Below are positions 1 to 9,900 of a stretch of DNA of 64,000 nucleotides, piece after piece (position 1 is the first letter of the stretch; each line of letters opens with the position of its first letter). The stretch is from an uncultured Tenacibaculum sp. (GTDB lineage Bacteria; Bacteroidota; Bacteroidia; Flavobacteriales; Flavobacteriaceae): the NCBI RefSeq assembly GCF_947502995.1, contig NZ_CANNBW010000018.1:1-64000 (forward strand), read 5' to 3'. The notes beneath the pieces are model-generated. The model worked only from the letters and a program-made list of their open reading frames with translations, was not told the DNA's origin and searched no databases. The translations under genes were made by a program, and so were the position numbers.

Positions 1-415
1 AATGTTCTTTGAATTGGACCAAAGTTTGCAGTTACTGTTTTATCAGCATCCATTGTAATATTTAATGGATTTGTAGTTCCTGAAGCATCACCACTCCATC
101 CTGTAAATTCATAACCTGAATCTGGTGTAGCTGTTAAAGTAACAACACTTCCATCGTCATAGGTTCCTGTACTTGGATTTGGAGCTACAGTAACGCTACC
201 ATTTGTTGCGTTTAATGTTAATGTTCTTTGAATTGGACCAAAGTTCGCTGTAACTGTTTTATCAGCATCCATTGTAATAGTTAATGGATTTGTAGTTCCT
301 GAAGCATCGCCACTCCATCCTGTAAATTCATAACCTGAATCTGGTGTAGCTGTTAAAGTAACAACACTTCCATCGTCATAAGTTCCTCCAGCTGGGTTTG
401 GTGTTATTGTTCCGT
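1..415 (-). repeat. Tandem 219-bp coding repeats (InlB B-repeat units)
   Basis: Sequence at 2-220 recurs from 221 on with a period of 219 bp (73 codons) and only scattered substitutions. The units encode the GYEFTGWSGDASGTTNPL repeats. They are close to the units at 8097-8500 in the second large gene. Confidence 0.8.
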
Positions 416-2939
416 CAACTGCATTTAAGGTTAATGTGTATTGATTTGTTAGGCTAGGGTTATATTCATAAGCCCCCATATCTACAGTTGTATTAAAAAT
501 ACGATCATTACCTTGTAAATCAAATGTAAATATTCCTGAAGGAATTTTTGAATTGTCTCCAGTATCTATCGCTGGGGAATTCGATTTCAGAGTAAAATCA
601 CCATTCAAAGCATTGGTAAATGAAGGATTACTAGTACCTATTCCTGTAGTATTTGAAATATTACTAAAACCATCTTGACCTACCGAATTTCCAACTTTAT
701 ACTCTTGAAAATCTAATTGATTGGTATCATTTAACATAGAGATCATTACGTTGTTAGCCGCATTTCTATTTTCCCAAATGATCGAATTATAAACATGTAA
801 AGAATTGAGCTGACCTACACTTGAAATTCTCGACGCATTTATTAATGTTGCATTATTACTTGCATTGGTATTATTTTTATTATACGCAAAAGTACAATTG
901 GTAATAGTTACTCTTTGAGAAAAATTAAGGTCTTGTCTAAACCAAATAATTCCAGAATTACCTTGACCTGTAGGATTAATTGATTCTAGAATATTATTTT
1001 CAAATAAACAGTTCATAATATTTATATCCAAAATATCATTACTTGCTCTTGTATACAACGTAACACCTCCGTTTCCAAAATTATTTTTGAATATTGTGTT
1101 CTCTATATTCAGAAAACCATTTTGATCGATCATTTGAACAACCCCAAAACGACTTACTACATTTTTCTCAATGCTACAGTTTTTTACTGTTAAATTAGTC
1201 GATTGTATTAATAACGCGCTTCCTTCTTGAGTTTCACTTGTTGACAATTTATCAGCCTGACCGTTAGCTATCGTAAGTCCATCAAGAATACAATTATCAG
1301 CTTGAATTTTGACAATATGAATTGTATTATCAGTACGATTTACGCCAGTGTAACCTACGCCAGAGTCATCACCGTTAACATCTCCATCTAAAACAGTTTT
1401 GTATTGTGTAAAATCTCTATCCGACAATTGGCTTTCTGTTCCGTTAAATCCGCCATATAGTTTAACATTTGATTGATCAAGTACAAAACTATCTGTTCTA
1501 ATTGCTCCAGGAGAATACGTTCCCTCTGCTATCCAAACTACATTATTACTGGCATCATTAGCTAGCGCGTCTTGGAGATCTGTATATGCATTCGTCCAAG
1601 AACTTCCATCATTATTTCCTGTCGCATCTTTATCTACAAAAATCAAATTAAAATTTGTAGTGTGCGAAGATTCATAACATCCATAATCTATACTTAGAGA
1701 TTGAATTCTTTCATTGCCTAGAAGATCTGTAGTAATACCACTTGGCATTTTAGAAGAATCCCCATTATTTACAAATGGTGAAGAAGATTGAAGAGTAAAA
1801 TCTGTACTACTTGTAAAGATTGGATTAGCATTAGAAATATTCGCTGTACTAGCGTTCACGTTAAAAATGAAATCGAGCGTAGAAAAATTATTGAAATTGT
1901 CTTCACCTACAGATGTTTCAACTACAAAATCATTAGTTCCTGTCTGAGAAGTATCATTACCAACTGAGGTCATAGTTCCATTTTGAGCATTTCTATTTCC
2001 CCAAAAAATAGAATTAAACACATTTAGAGAAGAAGATCTAGTATTTGAAGATAACCTCGAAGCATTAATTAATGTTGCTGGAACACTTACATTTGCTGTT
2101 CCTCTAGTCTTATTTTTGTTATTAACTAGTGTACAGTTCGTAATTGTTACATTTTGTGAAAAATTAAGATCTTGCCTAAACCATATTATCCCAGTGCTTC
2201 CTGATCCAGAAGGTGAAACGTTTTCTAAGGTATTGTTTTCAAATAAACTATTAATAATAGTAATATTTAAAGCTCCTCCATTGGCTCTTGTATATAAAGT
2301 AACACCACCGTTACCATAATTATCTTTAAAGATTGTATTTTCAATACTTAAAAAACCACTTTGATCAATCATTTGAATAACTCCAAAACGCTGAACAACA
2401 TTCTTCTCAAAGGTAGAGTTTTTTATGGATATATTTTGAGCATCTATTAAGATAGCACTTCCTTCTTGGTTATCGCTTATTGAAGAGTCATTAGCGTGAC
2501 CATTAGCAATTATAATTCCATCAAGAGTACAATTATTCGCTTGAATTTTTACTATGTTTAGCGTATTTTCATCTCTATTAACACCTGTATAGCCAACTCC
2601 AGTATCATCTCCATTTACATCACCGTCTAAGATTGTTTTATATAGCAAAACGTTTCTTTCTGATAAAAGTGATTCGGTTCCATTAAAACCACCATAAAGT
2701 TTGACATTAGTTTGATTTAAAATAAAACTATCAGTTCTATTTGTCCCAGGAGAGTAATCGCCTTCTGCTATCCAAATTTCATCACCACTAGAATCATTTG
2801 CTAGTGCATCTTGTAAGCTTGTGTAAGCATTAATCCATGAAGATCCATCGTTACTTCCTGTTGCATCTTTATCTACATAAATTTGTGCTTTAACCAGAAG
2901 ACATGTAAATAAAAACAATAAGCATAATTTTATTTTCAT
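1..2939 (-). CDS. Large secreted protein with two pectin-lyase-like domains and InlB-type repeats (3' end outside window)
   Basis: This frame is open from an ATG at 2939 to the left edge, so the C-terminus is missing. It begins with a signal peptide (MKIKLCLLFLFTCLLVKAQ) and then has two similar blocks of about 400 residues. Each opens with a VDKDATG.NDGSSW motif and carries YGGFNGTES, as in choice-of-anchor or right-handed beta-helix (pectin-lyase-like) proteins. After the second block come 73-residue repeats with the GYEFTGWSGDASGTTNPL motif, the divergent InlB B-repeat type. The same repeats occur in the 1427-aa protein at 6932-11215, so a type IX sorting domain is likely to lie beyond the edge. 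A surface or adhesin role is inference. It lies just downstream of the LytTR regulator at 3041-3796. Confidence 0.85.
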   Translation of the reverse strand, partial: MKIKLCLLFLFTCLLVKAQIYVDKDATGSNDGSSWINAYTSLQDALANDSSGDEIWIAEGDYSPGTNRTDSFILNQTNVKLYGGFNGTESLLSERNVLLYKTILDGDVNGDDTGVGYTGVNRDENTLNIVKIQANNCTLDGIIIANGHANDSSISDNQEGSAILIDAQNISIKNSTFEKNVVQRFGVIQMIDQSGFLSIENTIFKDNYGNGGVTLYTRANGGALNITIINSLFENNTLENVSPSGSGSTGIIWFRQDLNFSQNVTITNCTLVNNKNKTRGTANVSVPATLINASRLSSNTRSSSLNVFNSIFWGNRNAQNGTMTSVGNDTSQTGTNDFVVETSVGEDNFNNFSTLDFIFNVNASTANISNANPIFTSSTDFTLQSSSPFVNNGDSSKMPSGITTDLLGNERIQSLSIDYGCYESSHTTNFNLIFVDKDATGNNDGSSWTNAYTDLQDALANDASNNVVWIAEGTYSPGAIRTDSFVLDQSNVKLYGGFNGTESQLSDRDFTQYKTVLDGDVNGDDSGVGYTGVNRTDNTIHIVKIQADNCILDGLTIANGQADKLSTSETQEGSALLIQSTNLTVKNCSIEKNVVSRFGVVQMIDQNGFLNIENTIFKNNFGNGGVTLYTRASNDILDINIMNCLFENNILESINPTGQGNSGIIWFRQDLNFSQRVTITNCTFAYNKNNTNASNNATLINASRISSVGQLNSLHVYNSIIWENRNAANNVMISMLNDTNQLDFQEYKVGNSVGQDGFSNISNTTGIGTSNPSFTNALNGDFTLKSNSPAIDTGDNSKIPSGIFTFDLQGNDRIFNTTVDMGAYEYNPSLTNQYTLTLNAVDGTITPNPAGGTYDDGSVVTLTATPDSGYEFTGWSGDASGTTNPLTITMDADKTVTANFGPIQRTLTLNATNGSVTVAPNPSTGTYDDGSVVTLTATPDSGYEFTGWSGDASGTTNPLNITMDADKTVTANFGPIQRT

Positions 2940-3040
2940 AATAAATTTCATTTTTTACATTATGAAAACAAAGGTCTTACTTTAAATTGCTGATTATTTT
3001 TTTATTTAGTGAACTGTTAGGTTTTGTAAGTGAAATGTAA

Positions 3041-3796
3041 TTAGTTAAATACTCTGTTTATCATTTCAATAAACTCATCTTTTCTATCTCTTGCTATGGG
3101 AATCGTACTTAAGTTATTCATGACGATGTGAAAACCATCTTTTTTAACTAATTCCTTCATAAATTTTAAGTTAATAAGATACGATCTGTGAGGTTTATAA
3201 AATAACGGTTGATTCACTAACTGCTCGGTAAAATGTTTTAATGTTTTACAGATTAATTCTGTTTTACCATTTTCTAAATGAACTTTTGTATAAACTCCAT
3301 CTGCTTCGAAGTACATAATATCTTCATGTGAAGCAAAAATAATTCCTTTTGGAACTTCTAAAGCTATTTTATTTAATGATAATTGATGTAATGCTTTTTC
3401 TAGATTCTCTAGTTTATTTTTAATTTGATTATCGTTAATTACCTGTTTAGCTCGCTTAAATGCTTTAATTAATTCTTTCTCATCAATTGGTTTTAATACG
3501 TAATCAATTGCTGAAAGTTTAAAAGCTTCTACAGCATATTGTTCGTAAGCCGTTGTGAAAATTATTTGGAAATCAATGGACTCATTTGTAAAAAAATCAA
3601 GAATTTCTAAACCTGAATGTTTAGGCATTTCAACATCAAGAAATACTATAGAAGGTTTTTCTTTTTTAATGAGCTGAACTCCTTCTATGAGGTTTGATGC
3701 TTCTAAAATTATATTCACTTCTGTGCAATTATCTTCAAGTATTGATTTTAGTACACGTCTAGATCTATTTTCGTCATCGATTATTATTACTTTCAT
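3041..3796 (-). CDS. LytTR-family response regulator (locus 1)
   Basis: A 251-aa response regulator. Residues 1-120 form a receiver domain with acidic Asp7/Asp8, the predicted phospho-acceptor Asp54 (in VFLDVEMP), Thr81/Thr82 and Lys102 (in LKPIDE). Residues about 145-250 form a LytTR DNA-binding domain, recognisable from PHRSYLINL and the preceding FEADGVYTKV. The ATG overlaps the last 4 bp of the kinase gene (3793-3796), so the two are translationally coupled. Such proteins usually bind direct repeats with a period of about 21 bp. Likely targets are neighbouring secreted-protein genes, which is inference. It is a clear paralogue of the regulator at 12697-13443. Confidence 0.93.
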   Translation of the reverse strand: MKVIIIDDENRSRRVLKSILEDNCTEVNIILEASNLIEGVQLIKKEKPSIVFLDVEMPKHSGLEILDFFTNESIDFQIIFTTAYEQYAVEAFKLSAIDYVLKPIDEKELIKAFKRAKQVINDNQIKNKLENLEKALHQLSLNKIALEVPKGIIFASHEDIMYFEADGVYTKVHLENGKTELICKTLKHFTEQLVNQPLFYKPHRSYLINLKFMKELVKKDGFHIVMNNLSTIPIARDRKDEFIEMINRVFN

Positions 3797-6696
3797 AGGG
3801 GCAAATTTATGGTTACTACAGTGCCAATTCCTTTTCGTTCTTCATCATAAAGATCTACTATTTTGACTTCTATATTTTTATTCATTGCTGAATTTAAAAG
3901 TGTGACTCTTTTTTGATTAGCTGACGTAGCAAAAGAAACATGATTTTTATGTCTTTTCTTATTAATTCTTGCGGCTGCTTCTCTTCCAATTCCATTATCA
4001 ATAATGGTACATTGTAATGCGTTTCCATCTCTACTTTTTACAAACGAAATTTCTAGTTTTTTATCATCAATTTTATGCAATAAACCGTGCTTAAGAGCAT
4101 TTTCCACATAAGGTTGAATTAATAATGATGGCACATAAATTTCTCTTATTTTTAATTCTTTATCTACATTTAAATCATAATCAAAATCGCCTTCAAATCT
4201 TTCTTTTTCGAGTTCTAAATATAAATTTAGAGTACTCAATTCATCCTCTAAAGATATTTCATTCTTTCTACTCTGATCTAAATACAATCGGATAAGTCTC
4301 GCAAATCTAACCAAGTAATCTCTAGCGAGTTTTTTCTCATTGATTATTATGTAATCCTGTATTGAGTTTAATGCATTAAAAATAAAATGCGGATTCATTT
4401 GAGAGCGTAAATTTTCTAACTGAGAAAACGTTAAATCACGATTAATCTCAGCTTTCTCTAATTGTATTTTTTGTGTTTCTTTTAATCTTTTTGTTCTTTT
4501 TCTAAAGTAAAAAATCACAATCATTATAGATAACACGGATAAAAGCAACCAGAATAATTCAGTTTTATAAAAAGGTAAGGTAATTTTGATGTTAATGCTA
4601 TCGCCTTCTGAGACTTCTCCATTTACATCGTCAATAATTCTATATCTCAATACAAAATCACCTTCTGGCAAACTATTAAATTTAACATAATCCGAACCTC
4701 TTGTTAGCGTTATCCAATCTTTATCAACTCCTTTCAAACTGTATTGATAGATTATCGATTGATTGGAATGAAAACCTTTGATATTAAAATTAAATCGAAC
4801 ATTACTAGATTCTTGGCGTAATTGATAATTAGGAAGAATTAACGTGTCTTTCTCTTGAATTTGTACCGATTTGATATACGGCTTTTGTAATTTACGTTCT
4901 TTAAAAATTTTCGTTTTATCAAAACTAAATAATCCTAAATTTGAAGATAATAGAACATTATTTCCTAAAACTTCTATATGCTTAATGGCATAAGAATTTA
5001 TTCCGTCTTGCTTTGTTAAAATTTTAAATGAATCAGTATTGGAACTGTACAGTTGAACTCCTTTTTCTGTAGCAATCCATAAATCATTTCCGTCAGTATT
5101 AATTGTATTCACAAAATTTGAAGCAAGACCATTTTCTTCATTCAATTTCTTTATTACAATATCATTTTTAATTCCATAAACACCTTTATCATAAGTGGAA
5201 ACCCAAACAATTCCATTTGTAGATTCTGCCATTTTAAAAGTATAAATAGGATTTTGATTAATCTCAATTGCCTGTTTAACTTTTAAATCGTTGGAATATA
5301 AATTTAAACCATCAACATCACTAACATAGAGTTGATTATTAAATTTTGAAAACAAAGATGTATAAGCTCTTTTAAAAGTAATTCTAGTCAATTTACTTTT
5401 CCCTTTTATAATGTAAACACCGCTAGAAGAGCTAACAGCATATGTAGAATCGTTAATTACATTAGTGTTTTTAACTCCTAATGTATTCATTACACTGACG
5501 TTTTCCTTTCGGTTAAAAGCGTCGAATGTAAAAAAACTCTTATCTGATGCATATAATGTTTTTCCTGCCTTTTTATTGAATGATATACTCCTTATAAATG
5601 AATTATTAGAAAAAAGGTTTGTTTTAAAAATATTAGATGTTTTATAATACTCTAAAAGTTTACCAGATCTGGTTCCGATGTAACATGATGAATCATTTAT
5701 CTTCTCTAAAACAGAGATATTATTCACATTGGAAATCTTTTTTAATTGCTCATTAGGTATTACATAAATACCGTTATTTAATGTTGATATCCATAAATTA
5801 TTATTAACATCTATCAATGCTTTTGTTACAAATATCCCTTTTAGGTAATGATCTTTAATTTTGAGTGAATTATTCTTTTTAGTGCATATATACATGCCAT
5901 TGGAAGTTGAAAAATAATAGTTATTATCTCTTTCGAATAACCCTTCGATTCTATGGGTATTTAACTCTTGTGGAATTTCGACTGGTAGCAACTCATTATC
6001 GTACTCATAAAAACTATTATTACTATGTTCAGCATTACTTTTTATGAGACAAAAACCTTCTTTAAGTTTATAAAAATTTGAAAAAGTAATATTATGAACC
6101 GTTCGATCACTAATTAATTTAGCTTCCTCATGTTCAAAACTATATGATTTTAACTTAAATCCCTTAGAAGTGTAATATAGAATATCATTAAATACAAATC
6201 CCATAGAGTTTCCAGTAACTGTTATTGGTAATTCTCTTTTTTTCTTAGTATTTATGTCTATTGCACAAATTTTTTGAGCTCCTTCTCCTAAATAAATTTT
6301 AAATACCAGCTCATCATTCAAAAAAACAAAATCTGTATAAGCTCCTTTAATAATATCTTGATAGTTTCCAAAGAGTTGCAATTTATTATTCTCAACATAG
6401 AAAAATTGGCCTGCTAAATTATTACACCAAACACGACCATAAGGATCTAAGGTTAAATTAAAGAATGATCTTCCTTGCTTTTTCGGATGCGTTAATTGAG
6501 TAAAATTTTTTCCATCAAATTTGAACAACCCTTTATTTGCTGCAATCCAAATGTCTCCTTTCTTATCTTGCAGTAAATCATAAACCTCATTATCAGGAAA
6601 ACCATCCTTATCTGTAATATGAATAGTAATTGGATCTTGAGCATGAATCCCCAAGAAGAGTAAAAAAAAGTAAATATGGAATAAAGAGTTTTTCAA
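3793..6696 (-). CDS. Periplasmic beta-propeller sensor histidine kinase, LytS/His_kinase type (locus 1)
   Basis: A 967-aa membrane sensor. A signal peptide (MKNSLFHIYFFLLFLGIHAQ) precedes a long periplasmic region of two-component-regulator propeller repeats. The first repeat includes GFPDNEVYDLLQDKKGDIW. A Y_Y_Y-type domain follows (YQYSLKGVDKDWITL), then one membrane helix (LFWLLLSVLSIMIVIFYF) and a cytoplasmic kinase. The kinase is the short His_kinase family: phospho-acceptor His770 in MNPHFIFNALNSIQDY, N-box around PYVENALKHG (Asn866) and G-box DNGIG from Asp900. It overlaps the LytTR gene by 4 bp. The ligand is unknown; propeller sensors of this family usually sense extracellular cues. 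Confidence 0.93.
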   Translation of the reverse strand: MKNSLFHIYFFLLFLGIHAQDPITIHITDKDGFPDNEVYDLLQDKKGDIWIAANKGLFKFDGKNFTQLTHPKKQGRSFFNLTLDPYGRVWCNNLAGQFFYVENNKLQLFGNYQDIIKGAYTDFVFLNDELVFKIYLGEGAQKICAIDINTKKKRELPITVTGNSMGFVFNDILYYTSKGFKLKSYSFEHEEAKLISDRTVHNITFSNFYKLKEGFCLIKSNAEHSNNSFYEYDNELLPVEIPQELNTHRIEGLFERDNNYYFSTSNGMYICTKKNNSLKIKDHYLKGIFVTKALIDVNNNLWISTLNNGIYVIPNEQLKKISNVNNISVLEKINDSSCYIGTRSGKLLEYYKTSNIFKTNLFSNNSFIRSISFNKKAGKTLYASDKSFFTFDAFNRKENVSVMNTLGVKNTNVINDSTYAVSSSSGVYIIKGKSKLTRITFKRAYTSLFSKFNNQLYVSDVDGLNLYSNDLKVKQAIEINQNPIYTFKMAESTNGIVWVSTYDKGVYGIKNDIVIKKLNEENGLASNFVNTINTDGNDLWIATEKGVQLYSSNTDSFKILTKQDGINSYAIKHIEVLGNNVLLSSNLGLFSFDKTKIFKERKLQKPYIKSVQIQEKDTLILPNYQLRQESSNVRFNFNIKGFHSNQSIIYQYSLKGVDKDWITLTRGSDYVKFNSLPEGDFVLRYRIIDDVNGEVSEGDSINIKITLPFYKTELFWLLLSVLSIMIVIFYFRKRTKRLKETQKIQLEKAEINRDLTFSQLENLRSQMNPHFIFNALNSIQDYIIINEKKLARDYLVRFARLIRLYLDQSRKNEISLEDELSTLNLYLELEKERFEGDFDYDLNVDKELKIREIYVPSLLIQPYVENALKHGLLHKIDDKKLEISFVKSRDGNALQCTIIDNGIGREAAARINKKRHKNHVSFATSANQKRVTLLNSAMNKNIEVKIVDLYDEERKGIGTVVTINLPL

Positions 6697-6713
6697 TACG
6701 TTACTATTATACT

Positions 6714-6781
6714 CAAATTTACAATTAATTGAAAGTAGATTTATATAAATTTAATAAACTGTAATTGTTTACTAGTAAACA
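6714..6781 (-). promoter_or_regulatory. Possible promoter and palindromic operator of the locus 1 kinase operon
   Basis: On the minus strand TAAATTTG (6714-6721) matches the Bacteroidota TAnnTTTG -7 box and lies 17 bp before the ATG. No good TTG is seen about 20 bp upstream. A perfect 16-bp palindrome, tgtttactagtaaaca, occupies 6766-6781. The link between the two is inference. Confidence 0.35.
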
Positions 6782-6798
6782 GTTCATTCTTTCAATAA

Positions 6799-6827
6799 AA
6801 AAGAGCTTATAAAATATAAGCTCTTTT
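6799..6827 (-). terminator. Rho-independent terminator of the 1427-aa gene
   Basis: A perfect 13-bp stem (AAAAGAGCTTATA) with a 3-nt loop lies about 100 bp beyond the stop codon at 6932. On the minus strand a T-rich stretch follows. Confidence 0.8.
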
Positions 6828-6931
6828 AAATTAATCCCCTTTGATTATAACTTTGTCAATAAATATAGAATGAAACTATACAAAACAACCAAAGTTATTT
6901 CAAATCGGTATTTATCTTTACTCTTTTTCAT

Positions 6932-9900
6932 TTATTTCTTGATAAATCTTCTGATTCCTTTTCCTGAATCAGTTCTTATCATTAAGAAATAAATTCCTTT
7001 ACTTAAGCTAGATACTTCTATTCCTTCTGAAGAAAAATCCTTTACTTCAATTTCTTTTCCAAGCATAGAATATAGCTTTATTGCTTTAATATCTTCTTTT
7101 GATTCAACTTTTAAGAAATCAGTCACTGGGTTTGGATATAACTTAAAACGTACAGGAAACTCTTCTTCATTTACACTTAATGTATTTACTGAAAAGTTAG
7201 CTGTAACTGTTTTATCAGCATCCATAGTTATAGTTACAGGATTACTAGTTCCTGAAGCATCTCCACTCCAACCATCAAACTTGTATCCTGAAATTGGTGT
7301 AGCTGTAAGCTGTACCACCGTTCCTACGTTGTAAGAACCAACACCTGTAGCAGGATCAACAAAATCTGGTGCAGTGTCTACAGAAATATTACCATTAGTT
7401 GAAGCTAATATTAATCTAAATTGAACAATAGCAAACATTGCTGTAACTGTTTTGTCAGCATCCATCGTAATAGTTAGTGGATTTGTAGTTCCTGATACGT
7501 CTCCACTCCATCCAACAAACTCATAACCTGCGTTTGGCGTAGCTGTTAATGTTACCATAGTTCCATCTGTATAGGTTCCATTAGTTGGGTTTGGATTGGT
7601 TGTAACAATTCCGTTTGTAGCATTTATAGTTAATGTTCTTTGTATTGGTGTAAAGTTTGCTGAAACCGTTTTATCAGCATCCATTGTAACATTGATTGGA
7701 TTTGTAGTTCCTCCAGCTACACCATTCCAACCTGCAAATTCGTAACCAGCGTCTGGTACAGCCGTTAAAGTTACCACACTATTATTATCGTAAGTTCCAT
7801 TTACTGGACCAGGATTTGCTGTTATAGATCCATTTGTTGACGAACCTAATGTTAATGTTCTTTGAATTGGTGCAAAGTTTGCCGTTATATTTAAATCTGA
7901 AATGATTGTTACAGTTCTCGGATTTGTTGATCCTGTAAAATCACCACTCCATCCTATAAATTCATAACCAAGATTTGCCTTTGGTGTAAAAGTAACCGAA
8001 GTTCCATCATCATATGTTCCATTAACTGGATTTGGATCTGTTAATACAGTACCATTCATTGCATTTATAGTAACTGTACGCTGAATTTTACTAAAATTCG
8101 CTGTAACTGTTTTATCAGCATCCATTGTAATAGTTAATGGATTTGTAGTTCCTGAAGCATCGCCACTCCATCCAGTAAATTCATAACCAGCATCTGGTGT
8201 AGCTGTTAAAGTTACCACACTTCCATCGTCATAAGTTCCTGTACTTGGATTTGGAGCTGCATTAACGCTACCATTTGTTGCATTTAATGTTAATGTTCTT
8301 TGAATTGGGCCGAAGTTCGCAGTAACTGTTTTATCAGCATCCATTGTAATATTTAATGGATTTGTAGTTCCTGAAGCATCTCCACTCCATCCTGTAAATT
8401 CATAACCAGCATCTGGTGTAGCTGTTAACGTAACAACAGTACCATCGTCATAAGATCCTGTACCAGGATTTGGAGCTGCAGTAACACTACCATTTGTTGC
8501 GTTTAATGTTAATGTTCTTTGAATTAAAGTAAACGTAGCTGTAATATTTTTATCAGCATCCATTGTAATTGTTAATGGATTTGTAGTACCTGAGGCATCA
8601 CCGCTCCATCCTGTAAATTCGTAACCAGCATTTGGTGTAGCTGTTAAAGTAACTGATGTACCATCGTCATAAGATCCTGTACCAGGATTTGGAGCTGCAG
8701 TAACACTACCATTTGTTGCGTTTAATGTTAATGTTCTTTGAATTAAAGTAAACGTAGCTGTAATATTTTTATCAGCATCCATTGTAATTGTTAATGGATT
8801 TGTAGTACCTGAGGCATCACCGCTCCATCCTGTAAATTCGTAACCAGCATTTGGTGTAGCTGTTAAAGTAACTGATGTACCATCATCGTAAGTTCCTCCA
8901 GCTGGATTTGGTGTTATTGTTCCATCAACTGCATTTAACGTTAACGTATATTGTGTAACTGCACTCTCATAAGCTCCCATATCTACTGATCCGCCTGAAA
9001 CCCTTGTATTTCCAGCTAAATCTTCAGTAATATCAGAGGGTAAATCAGCACTTAAACCTCCGTCAATAGCATTTGAACCTGCTTGTAAAGTAAAATCATT
9101 ATTTGCAGCATCAGTGAATAATGGGTCAGAAGCCATTCCTCCAGCTTGACCACCTTGAACAATAGAATTACTTACTGAAGAAGGAGTTCCTGTTGCATCG
9201 AAAGGAGATATTGAACCATTATCAAAAATAATACTGTTTTTAATAGTACTATTTGCTGCTCTCTCCATTTTTATAACATTCCCTAAATTCCCTGTATTTT
9301 TCGCAAAAGTAGAATTGATAATATCTACATCAATACCAGTTATATTTCCTCCTGAACCGGTTACCAAACGGATACACGAAGCACTTGTGCTGGATACATT
9401 ATTATAGAAAAGACTATTTACAACTGAACCTCTACCAAACTGAGAGAAATTTTGTGATCCTACAAATAAGAAAGCAGATTGCGTATCTGAATAGTTATTT
9501 CTTATGATACAACTTTTGAAATCAGTATCACCTATAATATTGGTCTGCCCACATGGATTAAACTGAGCATATACTGCATATTCTGACCCCGAATTATTTT
9601 CTAAAATACAATTTTGAATTGTACTATAAATTCTACCAGTATTATAAGGTTGAACAATTATAGCTCCTCCTCTTCCTCCAACATCTTGATTTGTAGCTGA
9701 AGTTGTACAACTAGTACTATTTGGACCATTTGCATTTCCATCAGAAATTGTAAATCCATCAATGATAGTTCCAATTCCTGTTCCTTTTAAAGAAACTACG
9801 TGATATGAATTATCAGCTCTAGTTGGTTCAGTATTACTTAAATTACCATTATCATCTCCATTTAAATCTCCAGATAAAATAGTAACATTATTTTTATAAT

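Noticed and set aside
2116..2319. Plus-strand open frame of 67 codons inside the first large gene
   Set aside because: It lies fully inside the minus-strand coding region, has no family pattern and no promoter; it is a shadow frame.
7195..8950. Regular direct repeats suggesting a CRISPR array
   Set aside because: The repeats have a 219-bp period, are in frame and encode protein repeats; there are no short spacers or cas genes.
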